Assembly (NCBI GenBank): GCA_934177995.1
Contig: CAKPPW010000014.1
Coordinates: 1-34,658 of the forward strand
Direction of reading: 5' to 3'
Length of the DNA stretch: 34,658 nt
Source of the DNA: an uncultured Bacilli bacterium
GTDB taxonomy: Bacteria > Bacillota_I > Bacilli_A > RF39 > UBA660
The position numbers and the translations under genes were made by a program. This document shows positions 23,656 to 31,746 of this stretch, piece after piece. Positions within the stretch are counted from its first letter, which is position 1. Each line of letters starts with the position of its first letter. The notes under the pieces were generated by a model that was given only the letters and a program-made list of their open reading frames with translations, had not been told where the DNA came from and searched no databases.

Positions 23656-24323
23656 AATTTCTCCTTTAATTTTGCCCCTATTACCAGATAAAGTCCATCT
23701 TCATCTTGGGAACAGGTTTGTAGTATTAATATTTTATTAGTTTTATCTATATTTATACCTGTATCATATATAGATTTTTTCTTAAGTTCTTCTAAGTGTT
23801 TCTTAAATGTTTCATCAGTAAACTCTAATCTAGTATAAAAATAGTCTTCTTTTAGTAACATAACAGTAAATACTTGATATGTTTCTTGCTTATCTTTATA
23901 GTCAAGTTCTATATCTCGATGATTTAGAAAAAAATCTTGTTTTTTATACCCTAGCAGTTTAGTAAATGGTATATCTACTGTAGAAGAACTATGTCCATAA
24001 ATAATTATTTTTCTAGTACTATTTAGATTAACTCGATAATCAACAAAGAGACTTCCCCCAATAAACTCCTCTTTTTTATTATTATGATTCATATAAAATT
24101 CATTATCAGTAGTTTGCATAACTGGTTCTTTTGTTATTAAGTTATTAATTGATAGAGTGAATTTTTGATCTGTATTTTCTTGGTTTACTACTGGAGTTGT
24201 TGTTATTTCTTCACTTTTTATCTCTTGTTGCTTATTATCTACTATCTGTTTTTCTTCCTTACTAGGAACCATAATTATTAATAGACATATTATTATACTG
24301 ACAACTGCTATCTTTTTTCTCAT
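23652..24323 (-). CDS. Class B-type sortase
   Basis: 223 residues. An N-terminal membrane helix (residues 4-20) and a polar linker are followed by the sortase barrel. The catalytic His is in IIIYGHSSS, and the Cys in ILILQTCSQDEDG, matching the YGHN and TLSTC motifs of class B. The Arg expected about 8-10 residues after the Cys is not there: the segment reads GLYLVIGAKL where class B enzymes have Arg (Tyr aligns). A helix-rich insertion near 150-180 (FTDETFKKHLEELKKKSIYD) is typical of class B. GGAGGG precedes the ATG. The overlapping downstream gene encodes a likely substrate. Activity without the arginine is uncertain. Confidence 0.88.
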   Translation of the reverse strand: MRKKIAVVSIIICLLIIMVPSKEEKQIVDNKQQEIKSEEITTTPVVNQENTDQKFTLSINNLITKEPVMQTTDNEFYMNHNNKKEEFIGGSLFVDYRVNLNSTRKIIIYGHSSSTVDIPFTKLLGYKKQDFFLNHRDIELDYKDKQETYQVFTVMLLKEDYFYTRLEFTDETFKKHLEELKKKSIYDTGINIDKTNKILILQTCSQDEDGLYLVIGAKLKEKL

Positions 24324-24384
24324 CTTCCCTCCTTTTTTCCAATATAGCAGTTTACTAACATAAGATTTGTCGAAAGAAAGGTAT

Positions 24385-24414
24385 AAAAAAAATTAATCTA
24401 TAATAGACTAATTT
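24385..24414 (-). terminator. Terminator of tmk
   Basis: 11-pair minus-strand stem (24404-24414 with 24390-24400, one G-U) with a 3-base loop, then five or more T residues. It overlaps the tmk stop codon. Confidence 0.85.
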
Positions 24415-25070
24415 TTAGTTACTAATTTATATATTTCATTATGTATAGTATTGATATCTTTCATTTTACCATTTTCACTACATTCTATTATATTCCAAGA
24501 AAGATACTTTGCTACAAACAAGGAATTATTGTATATTTTTTTCATGTGTTTAGTACTTTTTTCATAAATATCATTTGCTATACCATCGTTATCTATTCTT
24601 TCTGTACGAAGTTTATTCACTAGTTCAAATGGTGCCGTTAAAAAGATAACCATATCTGGTTTTTTTATACCTAGTTTATTATATTCATAATCACTAGCAT
24701 AGTCGATAAATTTTTTTCTTTCTTCTATATTGTCAAAAAATGCTGATTGATAAATTAAGCTCGAAGTGGTATATCTATCTAATAACAAGGTATCACCTTT
24801 TTCATAAGCCTCTTTTAATTTAGTGTACCAAGTAATTGCTCTATCACTTGCATAAAGGTTATTTATAAAATAAGGACTAAGTTCATCTAATTTACCATAG
24901 TTTCCTTTTAAATATTCTTCTACCCCTTTTCCTTGATAAACATTATAACTTGGAAAGTGATGTGTAGTAACTAGCTTTTTATCTGTTAATAAATGGTTAT
25001 AAAGTAGTTCATATTGTGTTGTTTTACCTATTCCATCACAAGCTCCTTCAATAACAATAATCTTATTCAT
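24408..25070 (-). CDS. tmk: Thymidylate kinase (dTMP kinase), variant P-loop
   Basis: 220 residues. The enzyme phosphorylates dTMP to dTDP for DNA synthesis. The P-loop reads VIEGACDGIGKTTQ, one residue longer than the usual EGxDGxGKTTQ. The nucleotide-binding ASDR (LYASDRAIT), the DRY motif with SS (LLDRYTTSSLIYQ) and the LID region (LRTERIDNDGIANDIYEK) are present. The end, INTIHNEIYKLV, is the usual last helix. GAGGGTG precedes the ATG. It forms its own unit with a terminator. Deoxynucleoside kinase relatives are an alternative, but the DRY and LID order favours dTMP kinase. Confidence 0.88.
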   Translation of the reverse strand: MNKIIVIEGACDGIGKTTQYELLYNHLLTDKKLVTTHHFPSYNVYQGKGVEEYLKGNYGKLDELSPYFINNLYASDRAITWYTKLKEAYEKGDTLLLDRYTTSSLIYQSAFFDNIEERKKFIDYASDYEYNKLGIKKPDMVIFLTAPFELVNKLRTERIDNDGIANDIYEKSTKHMKKIYNNSLFVAKYLSWNIIECSENGKMKDINTIHNEIYKLVTKN

Positions 25071-25325
25071 TTTAACACCCTCATTTCTTTAATACTTTCT
25101 TGACACTAAGATAAAATCAATATTTAAATACTCATTAAACTCCTAATTATAATTAATACAACTAGTATTTATTCTTTTATTTGTTAAAAAATTTCCTTTA
25201 TAATTAATAAATTTATTAGTATCCACCATTATTAGTTTATCACATTTATTAAGCTCTCTTACTTATAAAATGATAGCTATCAATCTTTTTTGTAATTACA
25301 TATAGAAATCATGATAAAATAAATA

Positions 25326-25951
25326 ATGAAAGGTAGATTTGTAGCAATGAATAATGTAAATAAGAAAAAAGGTAAAATATTTATTATTGTCATTATTTTA
25401 GTAATAGTAATTGGATGTGTTGGTTATTATAAAATTATAAATAATAACAATAAACAATCTGAAAATAGTGATAAACAAAGTAGCAATAATACTGATAAAG
25501 AAGAAGGAGATAGAATAACAATACTAAAGTAGATTTTGATTTTAATGAATTAGAAAATACTTTATATTCCTCTATACAGAAAGAGGAAATAGTACCTTTT
25601 ATAGGTAAATGTGAAAGTAAAGTTTCTAATACTGATGAACCACCTAAAATAGAACTGTATAATACTGAAGTATCTAGCAATACAACTAATACTATAATTA
25701 ATAAATTAAAAACTGTTACTTCTATAGAACAGGAAATAACTTATTCATGGTTTGGTTGTCCACCAAAAGCAATTACATATTATATAAGTGTCAATAGTAC
25801 AAACAAAGAAGACGTTTACAACCAAACAGTATTTTCTTTAAATTATGCTAATGCTAATAATATATTATTAGTACAATATAATAAAAAAGGTTATGCTTCT
25901 CACTTTAATAGTGACGAATAAATTAATAATTTCATTGAATCTTTAAGTTAA
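25326..25951 (+). pseudogene. Frameshifted gene for a secreted or lipid-anchored protein
   Basis: The first frame encodes a basic start and one hydrophobic stretch ending VIVIGC (possible lipobox), then an Asn/Ser/Lys-rich linker, and stops at 25532. The next frame (-1) is open from 25514, reads VDFDFNELENTLYSSI, TVTSIEQEITYSWFGCPPK and SLNYANANNILLVQY, and stops at 25921. After that stop the same frame continues INNFIESLS to 25951. Joining the frames needs one extra base near AGAATAAC (25512-25519), which would give Asn-Asn-Asn-Thr-Lys. A single-base deletion and a nonsense change are the simple reading; a sequencing error is possible. A probable start is the ATG at 25347. Function unknown. 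Confidence 0.7.
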
Positions 25952-25987
25952 GAATGAATAATCATTTCTAAAGTTCATTCTTTTTTT
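25951..25987 (+). terminator. Terminator of the frameshifted gene
   Basis: AGAATGA and TCATTCT form a 7-pair stem with a 17-base loop, followed by seven T residues on the plus strand. Confidence 0.65.
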
Positions 25988-25991
25988 GTTC

Positions 25992-26014
25992 AAAAAAACA
26001 ATCATTTCTGATTG
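25992..26014 (-). terminator. Terminator of the 26136-26735 gene
   Basis: CAATCA-GAAA-TGATTG hairpin on the minus strand with a GNRA-type loop, followed by seven T residues. It is 120 bases after the gene; the stretch between has no ORF or other recognised element. Confidence 0.75.
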
Positions 26015-26135
26015 ATATCTATCTAAAAATTTAAATAAATTCATTTGGAGCCAATAACGTAGAGAGCTACAACCTTTTTAGACAATAACGATTTATATAA
26101 ATGATATATTTTCTATTTCTTTTATTAATTAAGTT

Positions 26136-26735
26136 TTATCTTTCTTCTAATCTTTTAAATTCATTTATCTTATTTATTGGGATAATAGTTTTATCATCAT
26201 TATCAAAACCACTAAAAAAACAAATAAGTTCATAACCTAATTTTCTTAATTCCACAGCCATAACATTCGCTTGCAAAATATCATAATTTATATCATCAAC
26301 AATTTCCTTATTATCTAAAGAATATTTTTTTAATTCATTATTATATTTTTCTACGATTTCTTTTTCATCTATATTATCAGAACAACCAATATTTGATAAT
26401 ATTTCGTTAATAGATTTTGCAAAAGTATTCATATCCATATATTTATCTAAATGCACAACAAATTTATTATCTCTTAACAACTGCATCCACTTATCATAAA
26501 ATTCATAAAATTCATCAGTATCAGAATTTATTGTTAAATTTTTATACTCTTTCATACTTTTAATACTAATTTTATCATTGGTAAGAATTTTAGTTATTTC
26601 ATCATATATTGATGGATCCGTTATTTTGCTTCTAAAAATAAAATCATATCCATCATAATCACATGGTATACTGAATAAATCGGCTTTTTTACTTTCAATT
26701 CTTTTATTCCTTTTAAAAATATCAAATAATCCCAT
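26136..26735 (-). CDS. Unrecognised protein with an amphipathic MGLFDIFKR start
   Basis: 199 residues. It starts with an amphipathic MGLFDIFKRNKR, then a mixed alpha/beta body with no membrane helix. It contains CDYDGYDFIFRSK and, near the end, ANVMAVELRKLGYELICFFSGFDNDD, which looks like a beta-alpha-beta unit. GGAGG precedes the ATG. It is 34 bases after the next gene upstream, whose product begins with a similar short segment (MSIFSIFNKN), so the pair is probably one operon. Such N-termini are common in immunity-like and accessory proteins; no function is claimed. Confidence 0.7.
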   Translation of the reverse strand: MGLFDIFKRNKRIESKKADLFSIPCDYDGYDFIFRSKITDPSIYDEITKILTNDKISIKSMKEYKNLTINSDTDEFYEFYDKWMQLLRDNKFVVHLDKYMDMNTFAKSINEILSNIGCSDNIDEKEIVEKYNNELKKYSLDNKEIVDDINYDILQANVMAVELRKLGYELICFFSGFDNDDKTIIPINKINEFKRLEER

Positions 26736-26769
26736 ATTTATACCTCCATAATTATTAACATTTTTTATC

Positions 26770-27447
26770 TTATATGTGATTTGCTATTACATTTTCTAAT
26801 TTATTTATTATTTCCATAATTTCTTGTTTTTCTTGTTCGCATATTATTCCTTTATTTCTATATTTTTCATCCATATTAACTAATTCCTGAACAGGTTTAT
26901 TTAATTCTTTTGATATTATAATGAGGTCTCCAGAATATTCATCTTGAATAAATTCCCAAAAATTAAATAAAGATTCTAAAACGTCTTCTAATACTATTTC
27001 AGATTTATTTAATCTATTCATAATATTATCTTTTAATTCTTTTCTTCTAGAATTCATAATAAAATTTTCATCTATCTCATAAATACATTTTGAAATTTCA
27101 TTTTCAAAAATTTGAAGTAAATTTTTTATTTCTTGTATTGACATCGACTTCGACCATATTTTTTCACTATCAACTTTTCCTAAAAAATAATTTCTATATA
27201 AATATTTATTTTTTTCTTCCCTATATTTGCATTTTTTTTCGTCTTTTAATATTTCTTTAGAAACTTCTCCAACTTTAGGACATTTTAATATATTGCTTTT
27301 ATTCATATATGTGCAGTTATAACATTGAGTTTCTCCAATTGGAGGCTTATGATTCGGATTATTATAACTTTCAGAATCAATACCACATCTTTCTAATACA
27401 GTTAATTGTTTACTATTATTTTTATTAAATATACTAAAAATACTCAT
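26770..27447 (-). CDS. Unrecognised cysteine-containing protein
   Basis: 225 residues. After an MSIFSIFNKNN start comes a Cys-rich segment: ERCGID, ETQCYNCTYM, LKCPKVG, KKCKYRE. The CYNC pair with two later cysteines could bind zinc. The rest is helical and acidic. The start is the ATG at 27447 with AAAGGA upstream; the frame is open to 27495 but that region is the tmRNA terminator. No family recognised. It follows ssrA in the same direction, and forms a pair with the next gene. Confidence 0.7.
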   Translation of the reverse strand: MSIFSIFNKNNSKQLTVLERCGIDSESYNNPNHKPPIGETQCYNCTYMNKSNILKCPKVGEVSKEILKDEKKCKYREEKNKYLYRNYFLGKVDSEKIWSKSMSIQEIKNLLQIFENEISKCIYEIDENFIMNSRRKELKDNIMNRLNKSEIVLEDVLESLFNFWEFIQDEYSGDLIIISKELNKPVQELVNMDEKYRNKGIICEQEKQEIMEIINKLENVIANHI

Positions 27448-27477
27448 ACATAACTTCCTTTCACTTTTGTAAATGAT

Positions 27478-27507
27478 AAAATAAAAATCAGTCATATTTC
27501 AGACTGA
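27478..27507 (-). terminator. Terminator of tmRNA
   Basis: TCAGTC and GACTGA form a stem with an 8-base loop, followed by TTTTTATTTT on the minus strand, 40 bases after the tmRNA 3' end. Confidence 0.75.
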
Positions 27508-27548
27508 AGTATATAATTAAGTCCGAATAGTTCGAACAGATTAGTCAA

Positions 27549-27926
27549 TGGTGGAGATGAGGGGTATCGAACCCCTGTCCAAAAATAGAGCTACATAAAC
27601 TTCTACAAGTTTAGATTATTTATTAAATTCGAATTATAGTAAAGAAATAATCAACCAAACTATAATTCTAGTCTTATAATATCCAATTATTTACTAAGAC
27701 AATAAATAATTATATCTTACTAAAGTGAACCGTACATTCTTAACGTAAGAAATTAAGAGAGACAGCGTACAAGCCTATTCTTAGGCAAATGCTAAACTAG
27801 TGTTTCCACTAAGTCTTGCAAGTACATTTTTAATTTTGTTTCCAGTTATTCTGGTTTAATCTGTGACGTAGATAATTCGACTTGCTATCTATGCTCTACT
27901 ATTCCTGTCGAAACCAAGACATCCCC
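27549..27926 (-). ncRNA. ssrA: tmRNA (transfer-messenger RNA)
   Basis: 378 bases. The 5' end GGGGATGTC pairs with the 3' end CATCTCC-ACCA, forming the tRNA-like acceptor, and the T-arm GGGGTTCGATACCCC is plain. TTCGACAGG near the 5' end is a conserved tmRNA box. The tag frame runs 27843-27781: it begins Gly-Asn-Lys-Ile-Lys-Asn and ends SGNTSLAFA before TAA, 20 residues if the resume codon is GGA. tmRNA frees ribosomes stuck on broken mRNA and marks the product for proteolysis. smpB, its partner, is just upstream. Confidence 0.97.
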
Positions 27927-27936
27927 AAGTAGCTAT

Positions 27937-27965
27937 ATTATAACACACTAGACTTTAATTGTCTA
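27937..27965 (-). promoter_or_regulatory. Promoter of ssrA
   Basis: TAGACA (27960-27965), 17 bases, TATAAT (27937-27942) on the minus strand, with TGT before the -10. It starts right after the smpB stop codon. Confidence 0.8.
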
Positions 27966-28403
27966 TTAGTGATACTTTATTTGTTTAGCTATATCCCTGT
28001 TAATATCTCTTTCTTTTATAGTTTCTCTCTTATCGTAGTTTTTCTTTCCACGACAAACTCCCAATTCAACTTTAGCTCTTCCTCTTACAAAGTATATTTT
28101 TATAGGTATTAAGGTATAACCTTCTTGTTCTACTTTAACTGCTAGCTTCTTTATTTGTTTTTTATGTAAGAGAAGTTTTCTGCTTCTTGTTTCTTCATGA
28201 TTAAATAGATTACCTTCTTCATAAGGTGCAATATACATATTTACTAAGAATACTTCTCCATCTTTAATTCTAGCATAACAATCTTTTAAATTAGCACTAC
28301 CTTTTCTTATGGATTTAATTTCTGTACCCTTTAGTACTATTCCACATTCTAAAGATTCATCTATAAAGTAATCATGTTTTGCTTTTCTATTTAGTATTTC
28401 CAT
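27966..28403 (-). CDS. smpB: SsrA-binding protein SmpB
   Basis: 145 residues, normal length. The OB-fold core has LECGIVLKGTEIKSIRKG, the RNA-binding ANLKDCYARI and FLVNMYIAPYEEGN, and YTLIPIKIYFVRGRAKVELGVCRGKK. The basic tail KKNYDKRETIKERDINRDI enters the mRNA channel of stalled ribosomes. AAGGAGG precedes the ATG. It is followed by ssrA and preceded (9 bases) by the CapA-family gene. Confidence 0.98.
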   Translation of the reverse strand: MEILNRKAKHDYFIDESLECGIVLKGTEIKSIRKGSANLKDCYARIKDGEVFLVNMYIAPYEEGNLFNHEETRSRKLLLHKKQIKKLAVKVEQEGYTLIPIKIYFVRGRAKVELGVCRGKKNYDKRETIKERDINRDIAKQIKYH

Positions 28404-28412
28404 AATGCCTCC

Positions 28413-29585
28413 TTATATATCTTTCATTTTAACAACATCTGTTTTTGATAAGACTATATCTTTATATTTATTATAGTAGTCTCTATATCCTGGTAATAAA
28501 TTGTCATTCAGTTCACTATAAGGATATACTTTAAAATCTCTTTTCTGTGGATATTTATTAGAGTAAGTATATATTAATTCTGCTGCTGGATTTTCTAAAT
28601 TTATAGTAGTATTATCTTTTTCCACAGTTTTTTTGATATCTACACTTACCATTAATCCAGTTAATCGTTCAACCCCAACTTGATCTGAGATAAAGTTTCC
28701 TAATGAATATATTACCATAGTCTTTCCAATAAATTCAATTGGTTCTACCACATGTGGATGGCATCCTATAACAATATCAACCCCAAGATTTGCTAAGTAA
28801 TTAGCTATTTCTACTTGAACATCACTTATTCCTGTTGAGTATTCTGTTCCCCAGTGCATAGCTACTATTATAACATCTGCTTCTTCCTTTACTCTTTCTA
28901 TATCATTTTTAACTAATTCTTCACTATAGACATTGTTTAAATATTCTTTGCCAGTCGGAGTGGATAAACCATTTGTCCAAGTTGTGTAAGAGAAGAAAGC
29001 ATACTTTATTCCATTTATTTCTTTAATTACTTTTTTAGCTCTATCTTCAAACGAACTATAGCTACCAGCGGTTAAAACATTTTTCTGTTTATTCCAATAC
29101 GATAGAGAATTTAAAACTCCCTGTTCTCCTTTATCCATCGTATGATTAGTAGCAAGGGAAACAAGATTAAATCCAGCATCTATAAAGGCATCCCCTACTT
29201 CATAAGGTGAATTAAATCTTGGATAGTTAGAAAGTCCTAATTCTTCACCACCTAATATTGTCTCTTGATTATAGTACTCTAAATCATATTTACTAGCGAT
29301 TGGCTTTATTCTTTCTAGCATCGGTTTAAAGTCATAACCATCATTAGTCTTAGCATCTTGATACAGTGTACTATGAATAAGAGCATCCCCTATCATAAAC
29401 AGAGAAGCTTTCATTTCCTTTTTAGTTTCTTTTTTTAAAACTTTTTCTGCACTTTTATTCTGTTTTATTTCCTTCTTGGGAATATTTTTAAAAACAAAAA
29501 AGGCCGTAAGAAGAAAGAAAAATATGACTATTATTTTTCCTAAAATGGTTAAATTTCGTCTTTTCTTTCTCTTCTTACTTTTCAC
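28413..29585 (-). CDS. CapA-family (PGA_cap) membrane-anchored metallophosphatase-like protein
   Basis: 390 residues. A very basic N-terminus and a membrane helix (ILGKIIVIFFFLLTAFFVF) precede the extracellular PGA_cap domain. It has FMIGDALIHSTLY, YYNQETILGG, SLATNHTMDKGEQG, VAMHWGTEYS and VIGCHPHVVEP, the Asp, Glu, Asn/His and His residues of the calcineurin-like fold. Homologues take part in poly-gamma-glutamate capsule or related surface polymer handling; no capBC genes are here. The GTG at 29585 fits the AGGTG site; another GTG at 29594 overlaps the site. It lies between rnr and smpB, where it is not usually found. Confidence 0.9.
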   Translation of the reverse strand: MKSKKRKKRRNLTILGKIIVIFFFLLTAFFVFKNIPKKEIKQNKSAEKVLKKETKKEMKASLFMIGDALIHSTLYQDAKTNDGYDFKPMLERIKPIASKYDLEYYNQETILGGEELGLSNYPRFNSPYEVGDAFIDAGFNLVSLATNHTMDKGEQGVLNSLSYWNKQKNVLTAGSYSSFEDRAKKVIKEINGIKYAFFSYTTWTNGLSTPTGKEYLNNVYSEELVKNDIERVKEEADVIIVAMHWGTEYSTGISDVQVEIANYLANLGVDIVIGCHPHVVEPIEFIGKTMVIYSLGNFISDQVGVERLTGLMVSVDIKKTVEKDNTTINLENPAAELIYTYSNKYPQKRDFKVYPYSELNDNLLPGYRDYYNKYKDIVLSKTDVVKMKDI

Positions 29586-29594
29586 TATAATCAC

Positions 29595-31688
29595 CTACAT
29601 TTTTTTGATAATTTTAAAATCAATTGTCTTTGCTTGTTTATTAGCTGCTACTACTTTAATTTTTACTCTATCACCAATAGTATATCTTATATTTGACTTT
29701 TCACCAGTTAAAGTCATTCTCTCTTCATCATAAACAAAATAGTCATCTAATAAACGAAGAGGTACTAATCCTTCAACTAAGTTATCTAGTTGGACAAACA
29801 TTCCAAAACTCATAACAGAAGATATCATACCTACATATTCTTCACCAATATGTTCTTCCATATATTCAGCCATTTTCATATCTTCTACTTCTCTTTCACA
29901 ATCAATAGAAGCTCTTTCCATAGCAGATGAATGATCTGCTACAAAGATTAATTTTTCTTCCCAATGATGAAGGGTTTGAGGTGACATATCATGATTAAAC
30001 AAATAAGTTCTTAATAGTCTATGAACTGTTGTATCAGGATATCTTCTAATAGGAGATGTAAAATGCGTATAGCATGGACTTGCTAAACCATAATGTCCTA
30101 AATTTTGTGGTAAATATACAGCTTTTTGCATACTTCTTAATAATAAACTTGATAGAATAGGAAACTCTTTTTTATCTTTCAAACAGTTTAAAATATGTTG
30201 AACAGTTGTAGGTTTATTATCTTTAATATTACCAGTTACATGATAACCTAAATTACTAACAAATGCTAAAAAGTTTTGAATTCTTTCTTGTTTAGGATAT
30301 TCATGTACACGATAAATAAATGGTAAATTCATATAGAAAATATGAGTTGCTACACATTCATTAGCTGCTATCATAAAGTCTTCTATTAAGTTTTCTCCTA
30401 ATCCTCTTTCTCTTAGAACTATATCAGTTGGTTTACAATTTTCATCTACTAATATTTTAGGTTCATCTACATCAAAGTCTATATAACCTCTTTTAGTTTT
30501 AGCTTTTCTTAAAATTGTTGCTAACTCTTCCATTTCTCTTAAATCATCAGCAAATTCTTCATAACCTTCTGGAACAATATTCTTTTCTAAAATACTATTA
30601 ACTTTCTTGTAAGTCATTTGTTTTCTAGATTTAATAACACTTTCAAAGATATCATAATCAACTAATTTACCTTCATTAGTATATTCCATTACACAGCTTA
30701 TAGCTAAACGATCAACATTAGGATTTAGTGAACAAATACCATTAGATAATTCATGAGGAAGCATGGGAATTACTCTATCAACAAGATAAACTGAAGTTCC
30801 TCTATCCATTGCTTCTTTATCTAGCGGACTACCTTCTTTAACATAATAAGACACATCAGCTATATGAACACCTAAAATATAATTACCATTTTCTTTTCTA
30901 TCGATACTAATAGCATCATCAATATCTCTAGTATCATCACCATCTATCGTAAAGATTACTTTATCGCGTAAATCTCTTCTTCCTTTTAAATCTTCTTCTC
31001 TTACTTCCATAGGTAAGGTCTTAACCTCTTCCACTACATCTTCTGGAAAGTTACTATTTATATGATACTTTTCTACAATTGATAAGATATCAACACCTGG
31101 ATCATTTTTATGTCCTATTATTCTTAATACTTTGCCTTCCGCTTGATGATTACTAATTCTTTTAATAATTTCTACAACTACTTTATGACCATCAACGGCA
31201 TTTAAAGAGTTTTCCTTTTTAACAATTATTTCTAAGTTAACTTTATCTTCATCTAGTTTTACTTTTCCAACATTATTAAAGAAGTTAATCTCACCAACAA
31301 ATGTATTAGTTTCATGTTTTAAAACTCTAATTATTCTTCCTTCTAATCTTCCTAAATCTTTTTTAGAGGTTAATTCTACAATAACATAATCCCCATGAAG
31401 TGCTCCATTCATATTATCAGCACTTATATATACATCATCACTTAAAGAATCCACATCAACAAAACCAAATCCTTTTTTATTAGAATGTAAATATCCTTTT
31501 AATAAATGACTATCAGAAAACAACATATATTTATCTTTATTAGTATGATATATACTTGTTTCTACTTCCATTTCATTTAAGATATGTAAAAGTTCTTCTA
31601 AATTACTAGTACCTAGTTGTTCTTCCAATTCAAAAACAGTTAAGCTTTTTTCTGATTTTTTTAATATTTCTAATATTCTATCTTTCAT
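29595..31688 (-). CDS. rnr: Ribonuclease R
   Basis: 697 residues. RNase R degrades structured RNA from the 3' end and works with tmRNA-SmpB on faulty messages. An N-terminal winged-helix region (SLTVFELEEQLG) is followed by two cold-shock domains (about 60-220). The RNB nuclease core contains the catalytic acids in TIDGDDTRDIDDAIS, and YTHFTSPIRRYPDTTVHRLL follows. The S1 domain at the end is EYVGMISSVMSFGMFVQLDN. The Lys-rich tail of longer homologues is missing. The ATG at 31688 is preceded by GAGGTAATG. It lies one or two genes from smpB and ssrA. Confidence 0.97.
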   Translation of the reverse strand: MKDRILEILKKSEKSLTVFELEEQLGTSNLEELLHILNEMEVETSIYHTNKDKYMLFSDSHLLKGYLHSNKKGFGFVDVDSLSDDVYISADNMNGALHGDYVIVELTSKKDLGRLEGRIIRVLKHETNTFVGEINFFNNVGKVKLDEDKVNLEIIVKKENSLNAVDGHKVVVEIIKRISNHQAEGKVLRIIGHKNDPGVDILSIVEKYHINSNFPEDVVEEVKTLPMEVREEDLKGRRDLRDKVIFTIDGDDTRDIDDAISIDRKENGNYILGVHIADVSYYVKEGSPLDKEAMDRGTSVYLVDRVIPMLPHELSNGICSLNPNVDRLAISCVMEYTNEGKLVDYDIFESVIKSRKQMTYKKVNSILEKNIVPEGYEEFADDLREMEELATILRKAKTKRGYIDFDVDEPKILVDENCKPTDIVLRERGLGENLIEDFMIAANECVATHIFYMNLPFIYRVHEYPKQERIQNFLAFVSNLGYHVTGNIKDNKPTTVQHILNCLKDKKEFPILSSLLLRSMQKAVYLPQNLGHYGLASPCYTHFTSPIRRYPDTTVHRLLRTYLFNHDMSPQTLHHWEEKLIFVADHSSAMERASIDCEREVEDMKMAEYMEEHIGEEYVGMISSVMSFGMFVQLDNLVEGLVPLRLLDDYFVYDEERMTLTGEKSNIRYTIGDRVKIKVVAANKQAKTIDFKIIKKM

Positions 31689-31710
31689 ATCATTACCTCA
31701 CTATATCTTT

Positions 31711-31719
31711 ATTTTACCA
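31711..31719 (-). promoter_or_regulatory. Extended -10 promoter of rnr
   Basis: TGG-TAAAAT on the minus strand, 23 bases before the start codon, with no clear -35. Confidence 0.4.
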
Positions 31720-31746
31720 CACTAACATAATTTTTAATAATTATTT

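Noticed and set aside
24441..24623. Plus-strand ORF over tmk
   Set aside because: Antisense shadow of a conserved gene without a ribosome site.
25514..25532. Programmed -1 frameshift in the broken gene
   Set aside because: No slippery heptamer (only CTA AAG before the stop) and no downstream hairpin; a one-base deletion is simpler, and a second stop lies further on.
25435..25680. Minus-strand ORF over the frameshifted gene
   Set aside because: Low-complexity Tyr/Leu-rich frame opposite two real but broken frames.
27448..27495. Longer start for the Cys-containing protein
   Set aside because: The extension lies on the tmRNA terminator; the ATG at 27447 has a ribosome site.
29476..29733. Plus-strand ORF across the rnr/capA junction
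   Set aside because: Antisense to two conserved genes, no ribosome site.
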